Origin: Candidula unifasciata
Taxonomy: Eukaryota; Mollusca; Gastropoda; Stylommatophora; Geomitridae
Direction of reading: 5' to 3'
DNA length: 64,000 nt
NCBI GenBank assembly: GCA_905116865.2
Contig: CAJHNH020005011.1
Span: forward strand, 479,727-543,726
The notes beneath the pieces were generated by a model. It saw nothing but the letters and a program-made list of their open reading frames with translations, ran no database searches and had not been told where the DNA came from. Shown piece after piece: positions 24,500 through 38,540 of this stretch. A program made the position numbers and the translations under genes. Positions within the stretch are counted from its first letter, which is position 1, and every line of letters starts with the position of its first letter.

Positions 24500-27400
24500 G
24501 AGATCTAGTGACACAGCTGTAGTGAGAGAGATCTAGTGAGAGAGATCTAGTACGGGAGATCTAGTGAGAGAGATGTAGTGAGAGAGATGTAGTGAGAGAG
24601 ATGTAGTGAGAGAGATGTAGTGAGAGAGATCTAGTGACACGGATGTAGTGAGAGAGATCTAGTGAGCGAGATCTAGTGAGAGAGATCTAGTGAGAGAGAA
24701 CTGTTTGAGAGAGATCTAGTGAGAGAGATCTAGTGAGAGAGATCTAGTGAGAGAGATCTAGTGAGAGAGATCTAATGAGAGAGATATAGTGAGAGAGAAC
24801 TGGTGAGAGAGATCTAGTGAGAGAGATCTAATGAGAGAGATCTAATGAGAGAGATCTAATGAGAGAGATCTAGTGAGAGAGATCTAGTGAGAGAGATCTA
24901 GTGTGAGAGATCTAGTGACACGGATGTAGTGAGAGAGATCTAGTGAGAGAGATCTAGTGTGAGAGATCTAGTGACACGGATGTAGTGAGCGAGATCTAGT
25001 GAGAGAGATCTAGTGAGCGAGATCTAGTGAGAGAGATCTAATGAGAGAGATCTAATGAGAGAGATCTAATGAGAGAGATCTAGTGAGAGAGATCTAGTGA
25101 GAGAGATCTAGTGAGAGAGATCTAGTGAGAGAGATCTAGTGTGAGAGATCTAGTGACACGGATGTAGTGAGAGAGATCTAGTGAGAGAAATCGATTCAGC
25201 GAGATCTAGTGACAGAGATCTATTGAGAGAGATCTATGACAGAGATCTAGTAAGAGAGATATAGTGAGAGAGATCTAGTGACACAGATATAGTGAGCGAG
25301 ATCTAGTGAGAGAGATCTAGTGAGAGAGATCTAGTGGCACAGATCTAGTGGGAAAGATGAAGTGACATAGATTTAGTGAGAGAGATCTAGTGACAGAAAT
25401 TTATTGAGAAAGATCTAGTGACAGAGATCTTTTGAGGGAGATCTGGTGACAGAGATCTAGTGGAAAAGATGTAGTGAGAGAGCTTTAGTGAGAGAGATCT
25501 AGTGAGAGATAACTAGTGAGAGAGATCTATTGAGAGAGATCTAGTGAGGGAGATCTAGTGAGAGAGATCTAGTTAGAAAGAGCTAGTAAGAGAGATCTAG
25601 TGACAGAGATCTAGTAAGAGAGATTTATTAAGAGAGATCTAGTGAGAGAGATCCGGTGACAGAGATCTAGTGAGAAAGATATAGTGAGAGGTATCTAGTG
25701 ACAGAGACCTAGTGAAAGAGATCTCGTGAGAAAGATCTAGTAAGAAAGATCTAGTGACAGAGATCTAGTAAGAGAGATCTATTGATAGAGATCTAGTGAG
25801 AGAGGTGTAGTGAGTGAGATCTAGTGAGAGAGATCTAGTGATACAGTTCTTGTGAGATTTAATGAGAGAGATGTAATAAGAGAGATTTAGTAAAAGAGAT
25901 CTAGTGACACAGATCTAGTGAGAGAGATCTATTGACACAGATCTAGTGAGAAAGATCTAGTGAAAGAGATCTAGTGAGAGAGATCTAGTAAGACAGATCT
26001 AGTGAGAGAGATCTATTGACACAGATCTAGTGAGAGAGATCTATTGACAAGGATGTAGTGAGAGAGATTTAGTGACATAGATTTAATAATAGAGATCTAT
26101 TAAGAGAGATCTAGTGATAGAGATCTAGTGAAAGGGATCTAGTGACACGGATGTAGTGAGAGATATCTAGTGAGAAAGATCTAGTGACAGGGATGTAGTG
26201 AGAGAGATCTATTGAAAGAGATATTGTGAGAGAGAACTGGTGAGAGAGATATTGTGAGAGAGAACTGGTGAGAGAGATCTAGTGAGAGAGATATTGTGAG
26301 AGAGAACTGGTGAGAGAGATCTAGTGAGAGAGATCTAGTGAGAGAGATCTAGTGAGAGAGATCTATGACAGAGATCTAGCAAGAGATGTAGTGAGAGAGA
26401 TGTAGTGAGAGAGATCTAGTGAGAGAGATCTAGTGAGAGAGACCTAGTGAGAGCGATCTAATGAGAGAGGTCTAGTGAGAGAATTCAAGAGAGAGAGATC
26501 TATGACAGAGATCTAGTAAGAGAGATGTAGTGAGAGTGATCTAGTGACATAGATCTATTGAGAGAGATCTATTGAGAGAGATCTAGTGAGAGAGATCTAG
26601 TGACACGGATGTAGTGAGAGAGAACTAGTGATAGAGATCTAGTGAGAGAGATCTAGTGACACGGATGTAGTGAGAGAGATCTAGTGAGAGAGATCTAGTG
26701 ACACGGATGTAGAGAGAGAGAGAGATCTAGTGAGAGAGATCTAGTGACACGGATGTAGTGAGAGAGATCTAGTGACATGGATGTAGTGAGAGAGATCTAG
26801 TGAGAGAGATCTAGTGACACGGATGTAGTGAGAGAGATCTAGTGAGAGAGATCTAGTGAGAGAGATCTAGTGACACGGATGTAGTGAGAGAGATCTAGTG
26901 AGAGAGATCTAGTGACACGGATGTAGAGAGAGAGATCTAGTGAGAGAGATACAGTGAGAGAGATCTAGTGAGAGAGATACAGTGAGAGAGATCTAGTGAC
27001 ACGGATGTAGTGAGAGAGATCTAGTGAGAGAAATCGATTGAGCGAGATCTATTGACAGAGATCTTTTGAGAGAGACCTATGACAGAGACCTATGACAGAG
27101 ATCTAGTGAGAGAGATGTAGTGAGAGAGATCTAGTGAGAGAGATCTATGACAGAGATGTAGTGAGAGAGATGTAGTGAGAGAGATCTAGTGAGAGAGATC
27201 TAGTGAGAGAGACCTAGTGAGAGAGATCTAGTGAAACGGATGTAGTGAGAGAGAACTAGTGATAGAGATCTAGTGACACGGATGTAGTGAGAGAGATCTA
27301 GTGAGAGCGATCTAATGAGAGAGGTCTAGTGAGAGAATTCAAGAGACAGAGAGATCTATGACAGAGATCTAGTAAGAGTGATGTAGTGAGAGAGATCTAG

Positions 27401-30400
27401 TGACATAGATCTATTGAGAGAGATCTATTGAGAGAGATCTAGTGAGAGAGAACTAGTGATAGAGATCTAGTGACACGGATGTAGTGAGAGAGATCTAGTG
27501 AGAGAGATCTAGTGACACGGATGTAGTGAGAGAGATCTAGTGACATGGATGTAGTGAGAGAGATCTAGTGAGAGAGATCTAGTGACACGGATGTAGTGAG
27601 AGAGATCTAGTGAGAGAGATCTAGTGAGAGAGATCTAGTGACACGGATGTAGTGAGAGAGATCTAGTGAGAGAGATCTAGTGACACGGATGTAGAGAGAG
27701 AGATCTAGTGACATGGATGTAGTGAGAAATATCTATTGAGTTAGATTTAGTGACAGAAATCTATTGAGAGAGATCTAGTGAGAGAGATCTAGTAAGCGAT
27801 ATCTAGTGAGAGAGATCTAGTGAGAGAGATCTAGTGAGAGAGATCTAGTGAGAGAGATCTAGTGAGAGAGATCTAAAGTGAGAGATCTAGTGTGAGAGAT
27901 CTAGTGACACGGATGTAGCGAGAGAGATCTAGTGAGAGAAATCGATTGAGCGAGATTTAGTGAAGAGATTTATTGAGAGAGATCTGTGACAGAGATCTAG
28001 CAAGAGAGATGTAGTGAGAGAGATGTAGTGAGAGAGATCTAGTGAAAGAGATCTATTGAGAGAGATCTATGATAGAGATCTAGTAAGAGAGATGTAGTCA
28101 GAGATATGTAGTGAGAGAGATCTAGTAAGAGAGATGTAGAGAGAGAGATCTATTTAGAGAGAACTTGTAAAAGAGATCTAGTGAGAGTGATCTAGTGACA
28201 CTGATGTAGTGAGAGAGATCTAGTGACATTGATCTATTGAGAGAGATCTATCAAGAGAGAACTAGTGATAGAGATCTAGTGAGAGAGATCTAGTGACACG
28301 GATGTAGTGAGAGATAACTAGTGAGGAAGATCTAGTGACAGGGATGTAGTGAGAGAGATCTAGTGAGAGAGATCTAGTGAGAGAGGTTTAGTGACACGTA
28401 TGTAGTGATAGAGATCTAGTAACACGGATGTAGTGAGAGAATTCTATTGAAAGTGATCTAGTGACAAAGATCTATTGAGAGAAATCTAGTGACCGATATC
28501 TAGAAAGAGAGATGTATTGAGAGAGATCTAATGATAGAGATATAGTGAGAGAGATCTAGTGAGAGAGATCTAGTGAGAGGTCGATTGAGAGAGATCTAGT
28601 GACAGAGATCTATTGAGAGAGATCTGTGACAGAAATCTAGTCAGAGAGATGTAGTGAGAGAGATCTAGTGAGAGAGATCTAGTGACAGAGATCTATTGAG
28701 AGAGATCTAGTGATAGAGAACTATTGAGAGAGATCTAGTGATAGAGATCTAGTGAGAGAGGTCTAGTGACACGGATGTAGTGAGAGAGATCTAGTGACAT
28801 AGATCTTTTGAGAGATATCTATTGATAGAGAGTTAGTGATAGAGATATAGGAAGAGAGATCTAGTAAGAGAAATGTAGTCAGAGAGATCTAGTGAGAAAG
28901 ATCCAGTGATACGGATGTAGTCAGAGAGATCTAGTGAGAGAGATCTAGTGACAGAGATCTATTTAGAGAGATCTAGTGCAAAGATCTAGTAAGAGAGATG
29001 TAGTGACAGAGATCTAGTGACACAGATGTAATGAGAGAGATCTATTGAGAGAGATCTAGTGACAGGGATCTATGGAGAGAGATCTAGTGACAGAGATCTA
29101 GTAAGAGAGATGTAGTGAGAGAGATAGAGTGAGAGAGATCTAGTGGGAGAGATCTAGTGAGAGACATCTAGTGAGAGAAATCTTTTGAGAGAAATCTAGT
29201 GACAGAGATCTATTGAGAGAGATCTAGTGAAAGAGATCTAGTGAGGGAGATCTAGTGAAAGAGATCTAGTGAGGGAGATCTAGTGAGAGGTATCTAGTGA
29301 CAGAGATCTAGTGAAAGAGATCTAGTGATACAGATCTTGTGACAGAGATCTTGTAACAGAGATTTAGTGAGAGAGATCTAATAAGAGAGATTTGGTGAAA
29401 GAGATCTAGTGACACAGATATAGTGAGAGAGATCTATTGACACAGATCTAGTGAGAGAGATCTATTGACACGGATGTAGTGAGAGAGATCTAGTGACATA
29501 TATTTAATAATAGAGATCTATTAGGAGAGATCTAGTGATAGAGATCTAGTGAAAGGGATCTAGTGACACGGATGTAGTGAGAGATATCTAGTGAGAGAGA
29601 TCTAGTGTCAGGGATGTAGTGAGAGAGATCTAGTGATAGAGGTTTAGTGACTCGTATGTAGTGAGAGAGATTGAGTAACACGGATGTAGTGAGAGAGATC
29701 TATTGAAAGAGATCTAGTGACAGAGATCTATTGAGATAGATCTAGTGACCCATATCTAGTAAGAGAGATGTAGTGAGAGAGATCGAATGACAGAGATATA
29801 GTGAGAGAGATCTAGTGAGAGGTCGACTGAGAGAGATCTAGTGACACCAGAGATCTATGAGAGGTCGACTGAGAGAGATCTAGCGAGAGAGATCTAGTGA
29901 GAGAGATATATTACAGAAATCTAGGGAGAGAGATGTAGTGAGAGAGATCTAGTGACAGAGATCTATTGAGAGAGATCTAGTTATAGAGATCTAGTGAGAG
30001 AGATCTAGTGACACGGATGTAGCGAGAGAGATCTAGTGAGAGAGATTTAGTGACACGGATGTAGTGAGAGAGATCTAGTGATATAGATCTATTTAGAGAG
30101 ATCTATTGAGAGAGATCTAGTGACACGGATGTAGTGAGAGAGATCTAGTGAGAGAGATCTAGTGACACGGATGTAGTGAGAGAGATCTAGTGAGAGAGAT
30201 CTAGTGACACGGATGTAGTGAGAGAGATCTAGTGACACGGATGTAGTGAGAGAGATCTAGTGAGAGAGATCTAGTGAGAGAGATCTAGTGACACGGATGT
30301 AGTGAGAGAGATCTAGTGACACGGATGTAGTGAGAGAGATCTAGTGAGAGAGATCTAGTGACACGGATGTAGTGAGAGAGATCTAGTGACACGGATGTAG

Positions 30401-33400
30401 TGAGAGAGATCTAGTGAGAGAGATCTAGTGAGAGAGATCTAGTGACACGGATGTAGTGAGAGAGATCTAGTGAGAGAGATCTAGTGAGAGAGATCTAGTG
30501 ACACGGATGTAGTGAGAGAGATCTAGTGAGAGAGATCTAGTGACACGGATATAGAGAGAGAGATCTAGTGAGAGAGATACAGTGAGAGAGATACAGTGAG
30601 AGAGATCTAGTGACACGGATGTAGTGAGAGAGATCTAATGAGAGAAATCGATTGAGCGAGATCTATTGACAGAGATCTATTGAGAGAGACCTATGACAGA
30701 GATCTAGTGAGAGAGATGTAGTGAGAGAGATCTAGTGAGAGAGATCTAGTGAGAGAGATCCATGACAGAGATCTAGCAAGAGAGATTTAGTGAGAGAGAT
30801 GTAGTGAGAGAGATCTAGTTAGAGAGATCTAGTGAGAGAGACCTAGTGAGAGCGATCTAATGAGAGAGGTCTAGTGAGAGAATTCAAGAGACAGAGAGAT
30901 CTATGACAGAGATCTAGTAAGAGAGATGTATTGAGAGAGATCTAGTGACATAGATCTATTGAGAGAGATCTATTGAGAGAGATCTAGTGAGAGAGGTCTT
31001 GTGACACGGATGTAGTGAGAGAGAACTAGTGATAGAGATCTAGTGACACGGATGTAGTGAGAGAGATCTAGTGAGAGAGATCTAGTGACACGGATGTAGT
31101 GAGAGAGATCTAGTGACATGGATGTAGTGAGAGAGATCTAGTGAGAGAGATCTAGTGACACGGATGTAGTGAGAGAGATCTAGTGAGAGAGATCTAGTGA
31201 GAGAGATCTAGTGACAGTGAGAGAGATGTAGTGAGAGAGATCTAGTGAGAGAGATCTAGTGACACGGATGTAGAGAGAGAGATCTAGTGACATGGATGTA
31301 GTGAGAAATATCTATTGAGTTAGAATTAGTGACAGAAATCTATTGAGAGAGATCTAGTGAGAGAGATCTAGTAAGCGATATCTAGTGAGAGAGATCTAGT
31401 GAGAGAGATCTAGTGAGAGAGATCTAGTGAGAGAGATCTAGTGAGAGAGATCTAGTGAGAGAGATCTAGTGTGAGAGATCTAGTGTGAGAGATCTAGTGA
31501 CACGGATGTAGCGAGAGAGATCTAGTGAGAGAAATCAATTGAGCGAGATTTAGTGACAGAGATCTATTGAGAGAGATCTGTGACAGAGATCTAGCAAGAG
31601 AGATGTAGTGAGAGAGATGTAGTGAGAGAGATCTAGTGAAAGAGATCTATTGAGAGAGATCTATGACAGAGATCTAGTAAGAGAGATGTAGTCAGAGATA
31701 TGTAGTGAGAGAGATCTAGTAAGAGAGATCTTGTGACACAGATGTAGAGAGAGAGATCTATTGAGAGAGAACTTGTAAAAGAGATCTAGTGAGAGTGATC
31801 TAGTGACACTGATGTAGTGAGAGAGATCTAGTGACATAGATCTATTGAGAGAGATCTATCAAGAGAGAACTAGTGATAGAGATCTAGTGAGAGAGATCTA
31901 GTGACACGGATGTAGTGAGAGAGAACTAGTGAGAAAGATCTAGTGACAGGGATGTAGTGAGAGAGATCTAGTGAGAGAGATATAGTGAGAGAGGTTTAGT
32001 GACACGTATGTAGTGATAGAGATCTAGTAACACGGATGTAGTGAGAGAATTCTATTGAAAGATATCTAGTGACAAAGATCTATTGAGAGAGATCTAGTGA
32101 CCGATATCTAGAAAGAGAGATGTATTGAGAGAGATCTAATGATAGAGATATAGTGAGAGAGATCTAGTGAGAGAGATCTAGTGAGAGGTCGATTGAGAGA
32201 GATCTAGTGACAGAGATCTATTGAGAGAGATCTGTGACAGAAATCTGGTCAGAGAGATGTAGTAAGAGAGATCTAGTGAGAGAGATCTAGTGACAGAGAT
32301 CTATTGAGAGAGATCTAGTGATAGAGATCTATTGAGAGAGATCTAGTGATAGAGATCTAGTGAGAGAGGTCTAGTGACACGGATGTAGTGAGTGATATCT
32401 AGTGACATAGATCTTTTGAGAGATATCTATTGATAGAGAGTTAGTGATAGAGATCTAGGAAGAGAGATCTAGTAAGAGAAATGTAGTGAGAGAGATCTAG
32501 TGAGAAAGATCCAGTGATACGGATGTAGTCAGAGAGATCTAGTGAGAGAGATCTAGTGACAGAGATCTATTTAGAGAGATCTAGAGCAAAGATCTATTGA
32601 GAGAGATCTAGTGACAGGGATCTATGGAGAGAGATCTAGTGACAGAGATCTAGTAAGAGAGATGTAGTGAGAGAGATAGAGTGAGAGAGATCTAGTGGGA
32701 GAGATCTAGTGAGAGACATCTAGTGAGAGAAATCTTTTGAGAGAAATCTAGTGACTGAGATCTATTGAGAGAGATCTATGACAGAGATCTAGTGAAAGAG
32801 ATCTAGTGAGGGAGATCTAGTGAAAGAGATCTAGTGAGGGAGATCTAGTGAGAGGTATCTAGTGACAGAGATCTCGTGAAAGAGATCTAGTGATACAGAT
32901 CTTGTGACAGAGATCTTGTAACAGAGATTTAGTGAAAGAGATCTAATAAGAGAGATTTAGTGAAAGAGATCTAGTGACACAGATATAGTGAGAGAGATCT
33001 ATTGACACAGATCTAGTGAGAGAGATCTATTGACACGGATGTAGTGAGAGAGATCTAGTGACATATATTTAATAATAGAGATCTATTAAGAGAGATCTAG
33101 TGATAGAGATCTAGTGAAAGGGATCTAGTGACACGGATGTAGTGAGAGATATCTAGTGAGAGAGATCTAGTGACAGGGATGTAGTGAGAGAGATCTAGTG
33201 ATAGAGGTTTAGTGACTCGTATGTAGTGAGAGAGATCTAGTAACACGGATGTAGTGAGAGAGATCTATTGAAAGAGATCTAGTGACAGAGATCTATTGAG
33301 ATAGATCTAGTGACCGATATCTAGTAAGAGAGATTTAGTGAGAGAGAGATCGAATGACAGAGATATAGTGAGAGAGATCTAGTGAGAGGTCGACTGAGAG

Positions 33401-34219
33401 AGATCTAGTGACACGGATGTAGCGAGAGAGATCTAGTGAGAGAGATCTATTACAGAAATCTAGGGAGAGAGATGTAGTGAGAGAGATCTAGTGACACAGA
33501 TCTATTGAGAGAGATCTAATGATAGATATCTAGTGAGAGAGATCTAGTGACACGGATGTAGCGAGATAGATCTAGTGAGTGAGATTTAGGGACAGAGATC
33601 TAGTGAGAAAGATCTAGTGACACGGATGTAGTAAGAGTGATCTTGTAAGAGAGATTTAGTGACACGGATGTAGTGAGAGAGATCTAGTGACATAGATCTA
33701 TTTAGAGGGATCTATTGAGAGAGATCTAGTGATAGAGATCTAGTGAGAGAGATCTAGTGAGAGAGATCTAGTGAGAGAGATCTAGTGACATAGATCTATT
33801 GATAGAGATGATGTGATAGAGATCTAGTGAGAGAGATCTAGTGACACGGATGTAGTGAGAGAGATCTAGTGACATAGATCTATTTAGAGAGATCTAGTGA
33901 TAGAGATCTAGTGATAGAGATCTATTTAGAGAGATCTAGTGAGAGAGATCTAGTGATAGAGATCTAGTGATAGAGATCTAGTGAGAGAGATCTAGTGATA
34001 GAGATCTAGTGATAGAGATCTAGTGATAGAGATCTAGTGATAGAGATCTAGTGAGAGAGATCTAGTGATAGAGATCTAGTGATAGAGATCTAGTGAGAGA
34101 GATTTAGTGAGAGAGATCTAGTGAGAGAGATCTAGTGAGAGAGATCTAGTGAGAGAGATCTAGTGAGAGAGATCTAGTGATAGAGATCTAGTGATAGAGA
34201 TCTAGTGAGAGAGATCAAG
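24500..34219 (+). repeat. 14-bp minisatellite GATCTAGTGAGAGA, ~9.7 kb, with higher-order structure, in intron 1
   Basis: Tandem 14-bp units GATCTAGTGAGAGA with many variants (CACGGATGTAGTGA, CTATTGAGAG and others). Rare markers recur at long range. GAATTCAAGAGA is at 26481, 27335 and 30880. A TTTAATAATAGAG marker is at about 26082, 29503 and 33068. An ATCTTTTGAGAG block is at about 29182 and 32731. These point to a repeated block of about 3.4-3.6 kb. Confidence 0.97.
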
Positions 34220-34453
34220 TGTTGAATTGTTTGCTTTAAGAAGCAAATGTATTGAGTGTTGATCCCTGTGTGTTATTTGTCTGTGCTAATTCTTGTGTGT
34301 GATATTCTCAGTGTGGCCAGCATTCATTTTACCATCTGAAAATATGAACCAATCATAAATGACCGTTATGACAGGATCATATTATCCCTATCATGTCGTT
34401 TCATGCACGCTGTGGCCATACTGTGCTGATAATGTTTGTGTTTGTACACACAG

Positions 34454-34587
34454 GTGAGAGTGAGAACCGGCTTATCAATGACCTGTTTGATAAGAACTTC
34501 TACAACCCGCTGATCAGACCAGTGGTCAACGCCAGCGACTCTCTCAACATCAGCTTTAACCTGGCGCTTAGCCAGATCATTAATGTG
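34454..34587 (+). CDS. nAChR subunit exon 2: start of the ligand-binding domain
   Basis: The acceptor ACACACAG is followed by GT, completing the Gly codon from exon 1. Then come 44 codons from ESENRLINDLF to SQIINV, ending at a GTGAGT donor (phase 0). ENRLINDLFDKNFYNPLIRPV is the N-terminal alpha helix and the start of strand 1 of the nAChR extracellular domain. NASDS and NISFN give two N-glycosylation sequons (about N63 and N69 of the joined protein). LSQIINV is the usual end of exon 2. Identification follows from the family pattern and from exons 3-5 lying downstream in phase. Confidence 0.9.
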
Positions 34588-35345
34588 GTGAGTACTGGGG
34601 GGTCACTTTGTTAGCGTGAGTAGATAGGGATCAGTTTGTTAGTGTTATGAAATGGGTTCAGACCACTATAGTGAGTACATGGGGTCAGACAGCTAGGGTG
34701 AGTATATGGGGTCAGACAGCTAGGGTGAGTACATGGGGTCAGACAGCTAGGGTGAGTACATGGGTTCAGACAACTATAGTGAGTATATGGGTTCAGACCA
34801 CTATAGTGAGTACATGGGTTCAGACAGCTAGGGTGAGTAAATGGGTTCAGACCACTATAGTGAGTACATGGGTTCAGACCACTATAGTGACTACATGGGT
34901 TCAGACAGCTAGGGTGAGTACATGGTTTCAGACCACTATAGTGAGTACATGGGTTCAGACCACTATAGTGAGTACATGGGTTCAGACAGCTAGGGTGAGT
35001 ACATGGTTTCAGACCACTATAGTGAGTACATGGGTTCAGACAGCTAGGTTGAGTACATGGGTTCAGACCACTATAGTGAGTACATGGGTTCAGACCACTA
35101 TAGTGAGTACATGGGTTCAGACAGCTAGGGTGAGTACATGGTTTCAGACCACTATAGTGAGTACATGGGTTCAGACAGCTAGGGTGAGTACATGGGTTCA
35201 GACCACTATAGTGAGTACATGGGTTCAGACCACTATAGTGAGTACATGGGTTCAGACCACTATAGTGAGTACATGGGGTCAGATCACTATAATGAGTACA
35301 TGGGGTCAGATCACTATAATGAGTACATGGGGTCAGATTACTATA
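34588..35345 (+). repeat. 27-bp minisatellite (~28 copies) phased on the exon 2 splice donor
   Basis: Units start GTGAGTACATGG and continue with GTCAGAC or TTCAGACCACTATA. The first three units (28, 28 and 27 bp) are diverged, and the first begins at the authentic exon 2 donor itself. The 252-codon open frame (34647-35405) exists because 27 is divisible by 3. Confidence 0.95.
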
Positions 35346-36490
35346 ATGAGTAAATTAGGATCAGACAGCAAGGGTGAGCACTTGGGGGTCAGACAGCCAA
35401 TGTGAATACATGGGAAATCATACATTTAGGATGATTACATGGGGTCAGAGAGTTGAGCGATTACATGGAGTCAGCCTGATAGGGTGATCACAGGAGGTTA
35501 AAATGACGGGGTGAGTCAGACTTCTAGGGTGATTAAATGGGGTTAGGCTGCTGTAACAAGCACAGAAAACGAACTAAGTAGCTCGGGTGATTATGTTTCA
35601 AGTATAAAATCCACTAAACAAGTTCGATGCAGGAAGTAAACGGTAACACTAATATTGCCTGAGCTGCCAGGGAAGAAGCAGGAGATTTCCGAACAAGTCC
35701 ATATGCCTAGCGCCGCTCTTCCCGCCAACCAGACTGCATAATCCGCAGCCATTCAGCCCATTGGCACGTAGGTCGAGCTTAGGCTTGGGGTTTGTTTTTA
35801 TATCAATGTTGTCTTCTCTAGATCCGTTGTGTCCTGTGCGTCCTCGGTCACGCACAAAGGTTTTGGCTGTGGAATGCTATTTCTGATTCAAGGACTTACG
35901 ACCTGAGTGCATCTCGTTTACCCTATCAATTACATATAGGGTTAGATACAGTTCTCAAGCAGAAACAGTTGGTGTTCTCCACTGACTGAGAGATACAACA
36001 TCCACAGACCTGGATCCTCCTAACCCTTTAGTGGGTTCTAATAACGAATTCTAGCCTAGCTACACATTAGCTGACTTTTTATTCATGTTTGCGCAGGCTA
36101 GTTTTCGTGACAGGGTCCTATCACCGGTGAACGACGCGATATCTAGAACTGGCCCTAACCCCAACCTCCTACACCACAGCTTCTGCATGTGTCCCACGTG
36201 AGAGTGTAGTGTACGACTCGTGGAAGCAATGTTTTCCTGCTTACGAGTGAAAACGCGATGTCAGCGGCCGATGCTCACACAACAACGATTAACACGCCAC
36301 GCAGAAAGCTTAGCAAAGAAAACAGTACATCCTATCACCCTAACTCGTAGACCAGCCTGAGCAACCATGAGTCAAAGGTCAGCTAGTATGTAGCTGTGCC
36401 CGAATTCGTTACTAGAACCCTTTTAGTGTACTCTGGTGTATATTGCGCGTTCATGCAGTTGCTAACGCATGACGTTTTTATCGGTTGCAT
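35346..36490. other. Unique intron 2 sequence
   Basis: Decaying 27-bp units reach about 35560. The rest is mixed unique sequence. One short minus-strand frame (35649-35855) has no recognised domain. No gene is seen. Confidence 0.6.
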
Positions 36491-37995
36491 GGCAACAGTA
36501 ATAAATTGTTCAGTAGCGATGCATGGCCGTTATATGTCACTTCTTTAGCAACAATGATATATAGTTCAGTAGCGATGCATGGCCGTTATATGTCACTTCT
36601 TTAGCAACAATGATATATAGTTCAGTAGCGATGCATGACCATTATATGTCACTTCTATAGCAACAATGATATATAGTTCAGTAGCGATGCATGACCATTA
36701 TATGTCACTTCTATAGCAACAATGATACATTGTTCAGTAGCGATGCATGGCCGTTATATGTCACTTTTTTAGCAACAATGATATATAGTTCAGTAGCGAT
36801 GCATGGCCGTTATATGCCACTTCTTTAGCAACAATGATATAAAGTTCAGTAGCGATGCATGACCATTATATGTCACTTCTTTAGCAACAATGATATATAG
36901 TTCAGTAGCGATGCATGACCATTATATGTCACTTCTTTAGCAACAATGATTTATAGTTCAGTAGCGATGCATGACCATTATATGTCACTTCTTTAGCAAC
37001 AATGATATATAGTTCAGTAGCGATGCATGACCATTATATGTCACTTCTTTAGCAACAATGATATATAGTTCAGTAGCGATGCATGACCATTATATGTCAC
37101 TTCTTTAGCAACAATGAAATATAGTTCAGTAGCGATGCATGACCATTATATGTCACTTCCATGGCAACAATGATATATAGTTCAGTAGCGATGCATAGCC
37201 GTTATATGCCACTTCTTTAGCAACAATGATATATAGTTCGGTAGCGATGCATGGCCGTTATATGTCACTTCTTTAGCAACAATGATATATAGTTCAGTAG
37301 CGATGCATGGCCGTTATATGTCACTTCCATGGCAACAATGATATATAGTTCAGTAGCGATGCATGACCATTAAATGCCACTTCTTTAGCAACAATGATAT
37401 ATAGTTCAGTAGCGATGCATGGCCGTTATATGTCACTTCTTTAGCAACAATGATATATAGTTTAGTAGCGATGCATGGCAGTTATATGTCACTTCCATGG
37501 CAACAATGTTATATAGTTCAGTAGCGATGCATGACCATTAAATGCCACTTCTTTAGCAACAATGATATATAGTTCAGTAGCGATGCATGGCCGTTATATG
37601 CCACTTCTATAGCAACAATGATACATTGTTCAGTAGCGATGCATGGCCGTTATATGTCACTTCCATGGCAACAATGATATATAGTTCAGTAGCGATGCAT
37701 GACCATTAAATGCCACTTCTTTAGCAACAATGATATATAGTTCAGTAGCGATGCATGGCCGTTATATGCCACTTTTTTAGCAACAATGATATATAGTTCA
37801 GTAGCGATGCATGGCCGTTATATGTCACTTCTTTAGCAACAATGATATATAGTTCAGTAGCGATGCATGGCCGTTATATGTCACTTGTTTAGCAACAGTG
37901 ATATATAGTTCAGTAGCGATGCATGGCCGTTATATGTCACTCCCATGGCAACAATGATACATAGTTCAGTAGCGATGCATGACCAATATATGCCA
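36491..37995 (+). repeat. 56-bp minisatellite (~27 copies) in intron 2
   Basis: The unit contains AGTTCAGTAGCGATGCATG(G/A)C, then CGTTATATG(T/C)CACTT and (T/A)AGCAACAATGATATATA. Variants include TTCTTTAG, TTCCATGG and TTCTATAG before CAACAATG. Period 56 bp. Confidence 0.95.
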
Positions 37996-38540
37996 CTTTG
38001 AAAGCCAGTATGACTCTCAGGATCAGTCCCCTGCCAAGAAGCCGGATGCAGAAACCGGCATTATTATGTTATTGTTCTATTGTGTATATTGGACGTTCTT
38101 CTCTGCCGCGTCTTTGTAGCTCCAGATATCTACTTGCTTTCAAAAACATTCTCGGTTTTGCTCTCTTCATGCAAAACTATTCATTAACTCCAGACCCAGA
38201 GTTGCACCAAAGACGTGTTCCACAATGACCCTGTATTCTTCCCATCACCAGCATCACATAATTTCAGCAGGATGTGAAAATGTGTGACAGGCAGAGAGAG
38301 GCACAACAGCCAAAATAGCAATCATCAAATGCGATTTGCACCCAACCCCGCTGTCTGGCACAGGCACCTCAACAATAAACCAGCATTCAGAAAACCCCAA
38401 GTGAGTCTGGAAACGCCGACACACAGACGAACAGATGGCATTTCATCAAAGCAGAAACAGACAAATACAGAAGTCCTCTAAAATTCCTGTATCCGGCTGT
38501 ATCAGTCCAATGTTTACTGAACTTTCATTGCCTTGCTTGT
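37996..38540. other. Unique intron 2 sequence
   Basis: Two short open frames (37998-38228 and 38284-38481) have no recognised domain. I see no gene or RNA. Confidence 0.6.

Noticed and set aside
34647..35405. A 252-codon open frame next to exon 2
   Set aside because: It is the 27-bp intronic array read in frame; exon 2 ends at a proper donor before it.
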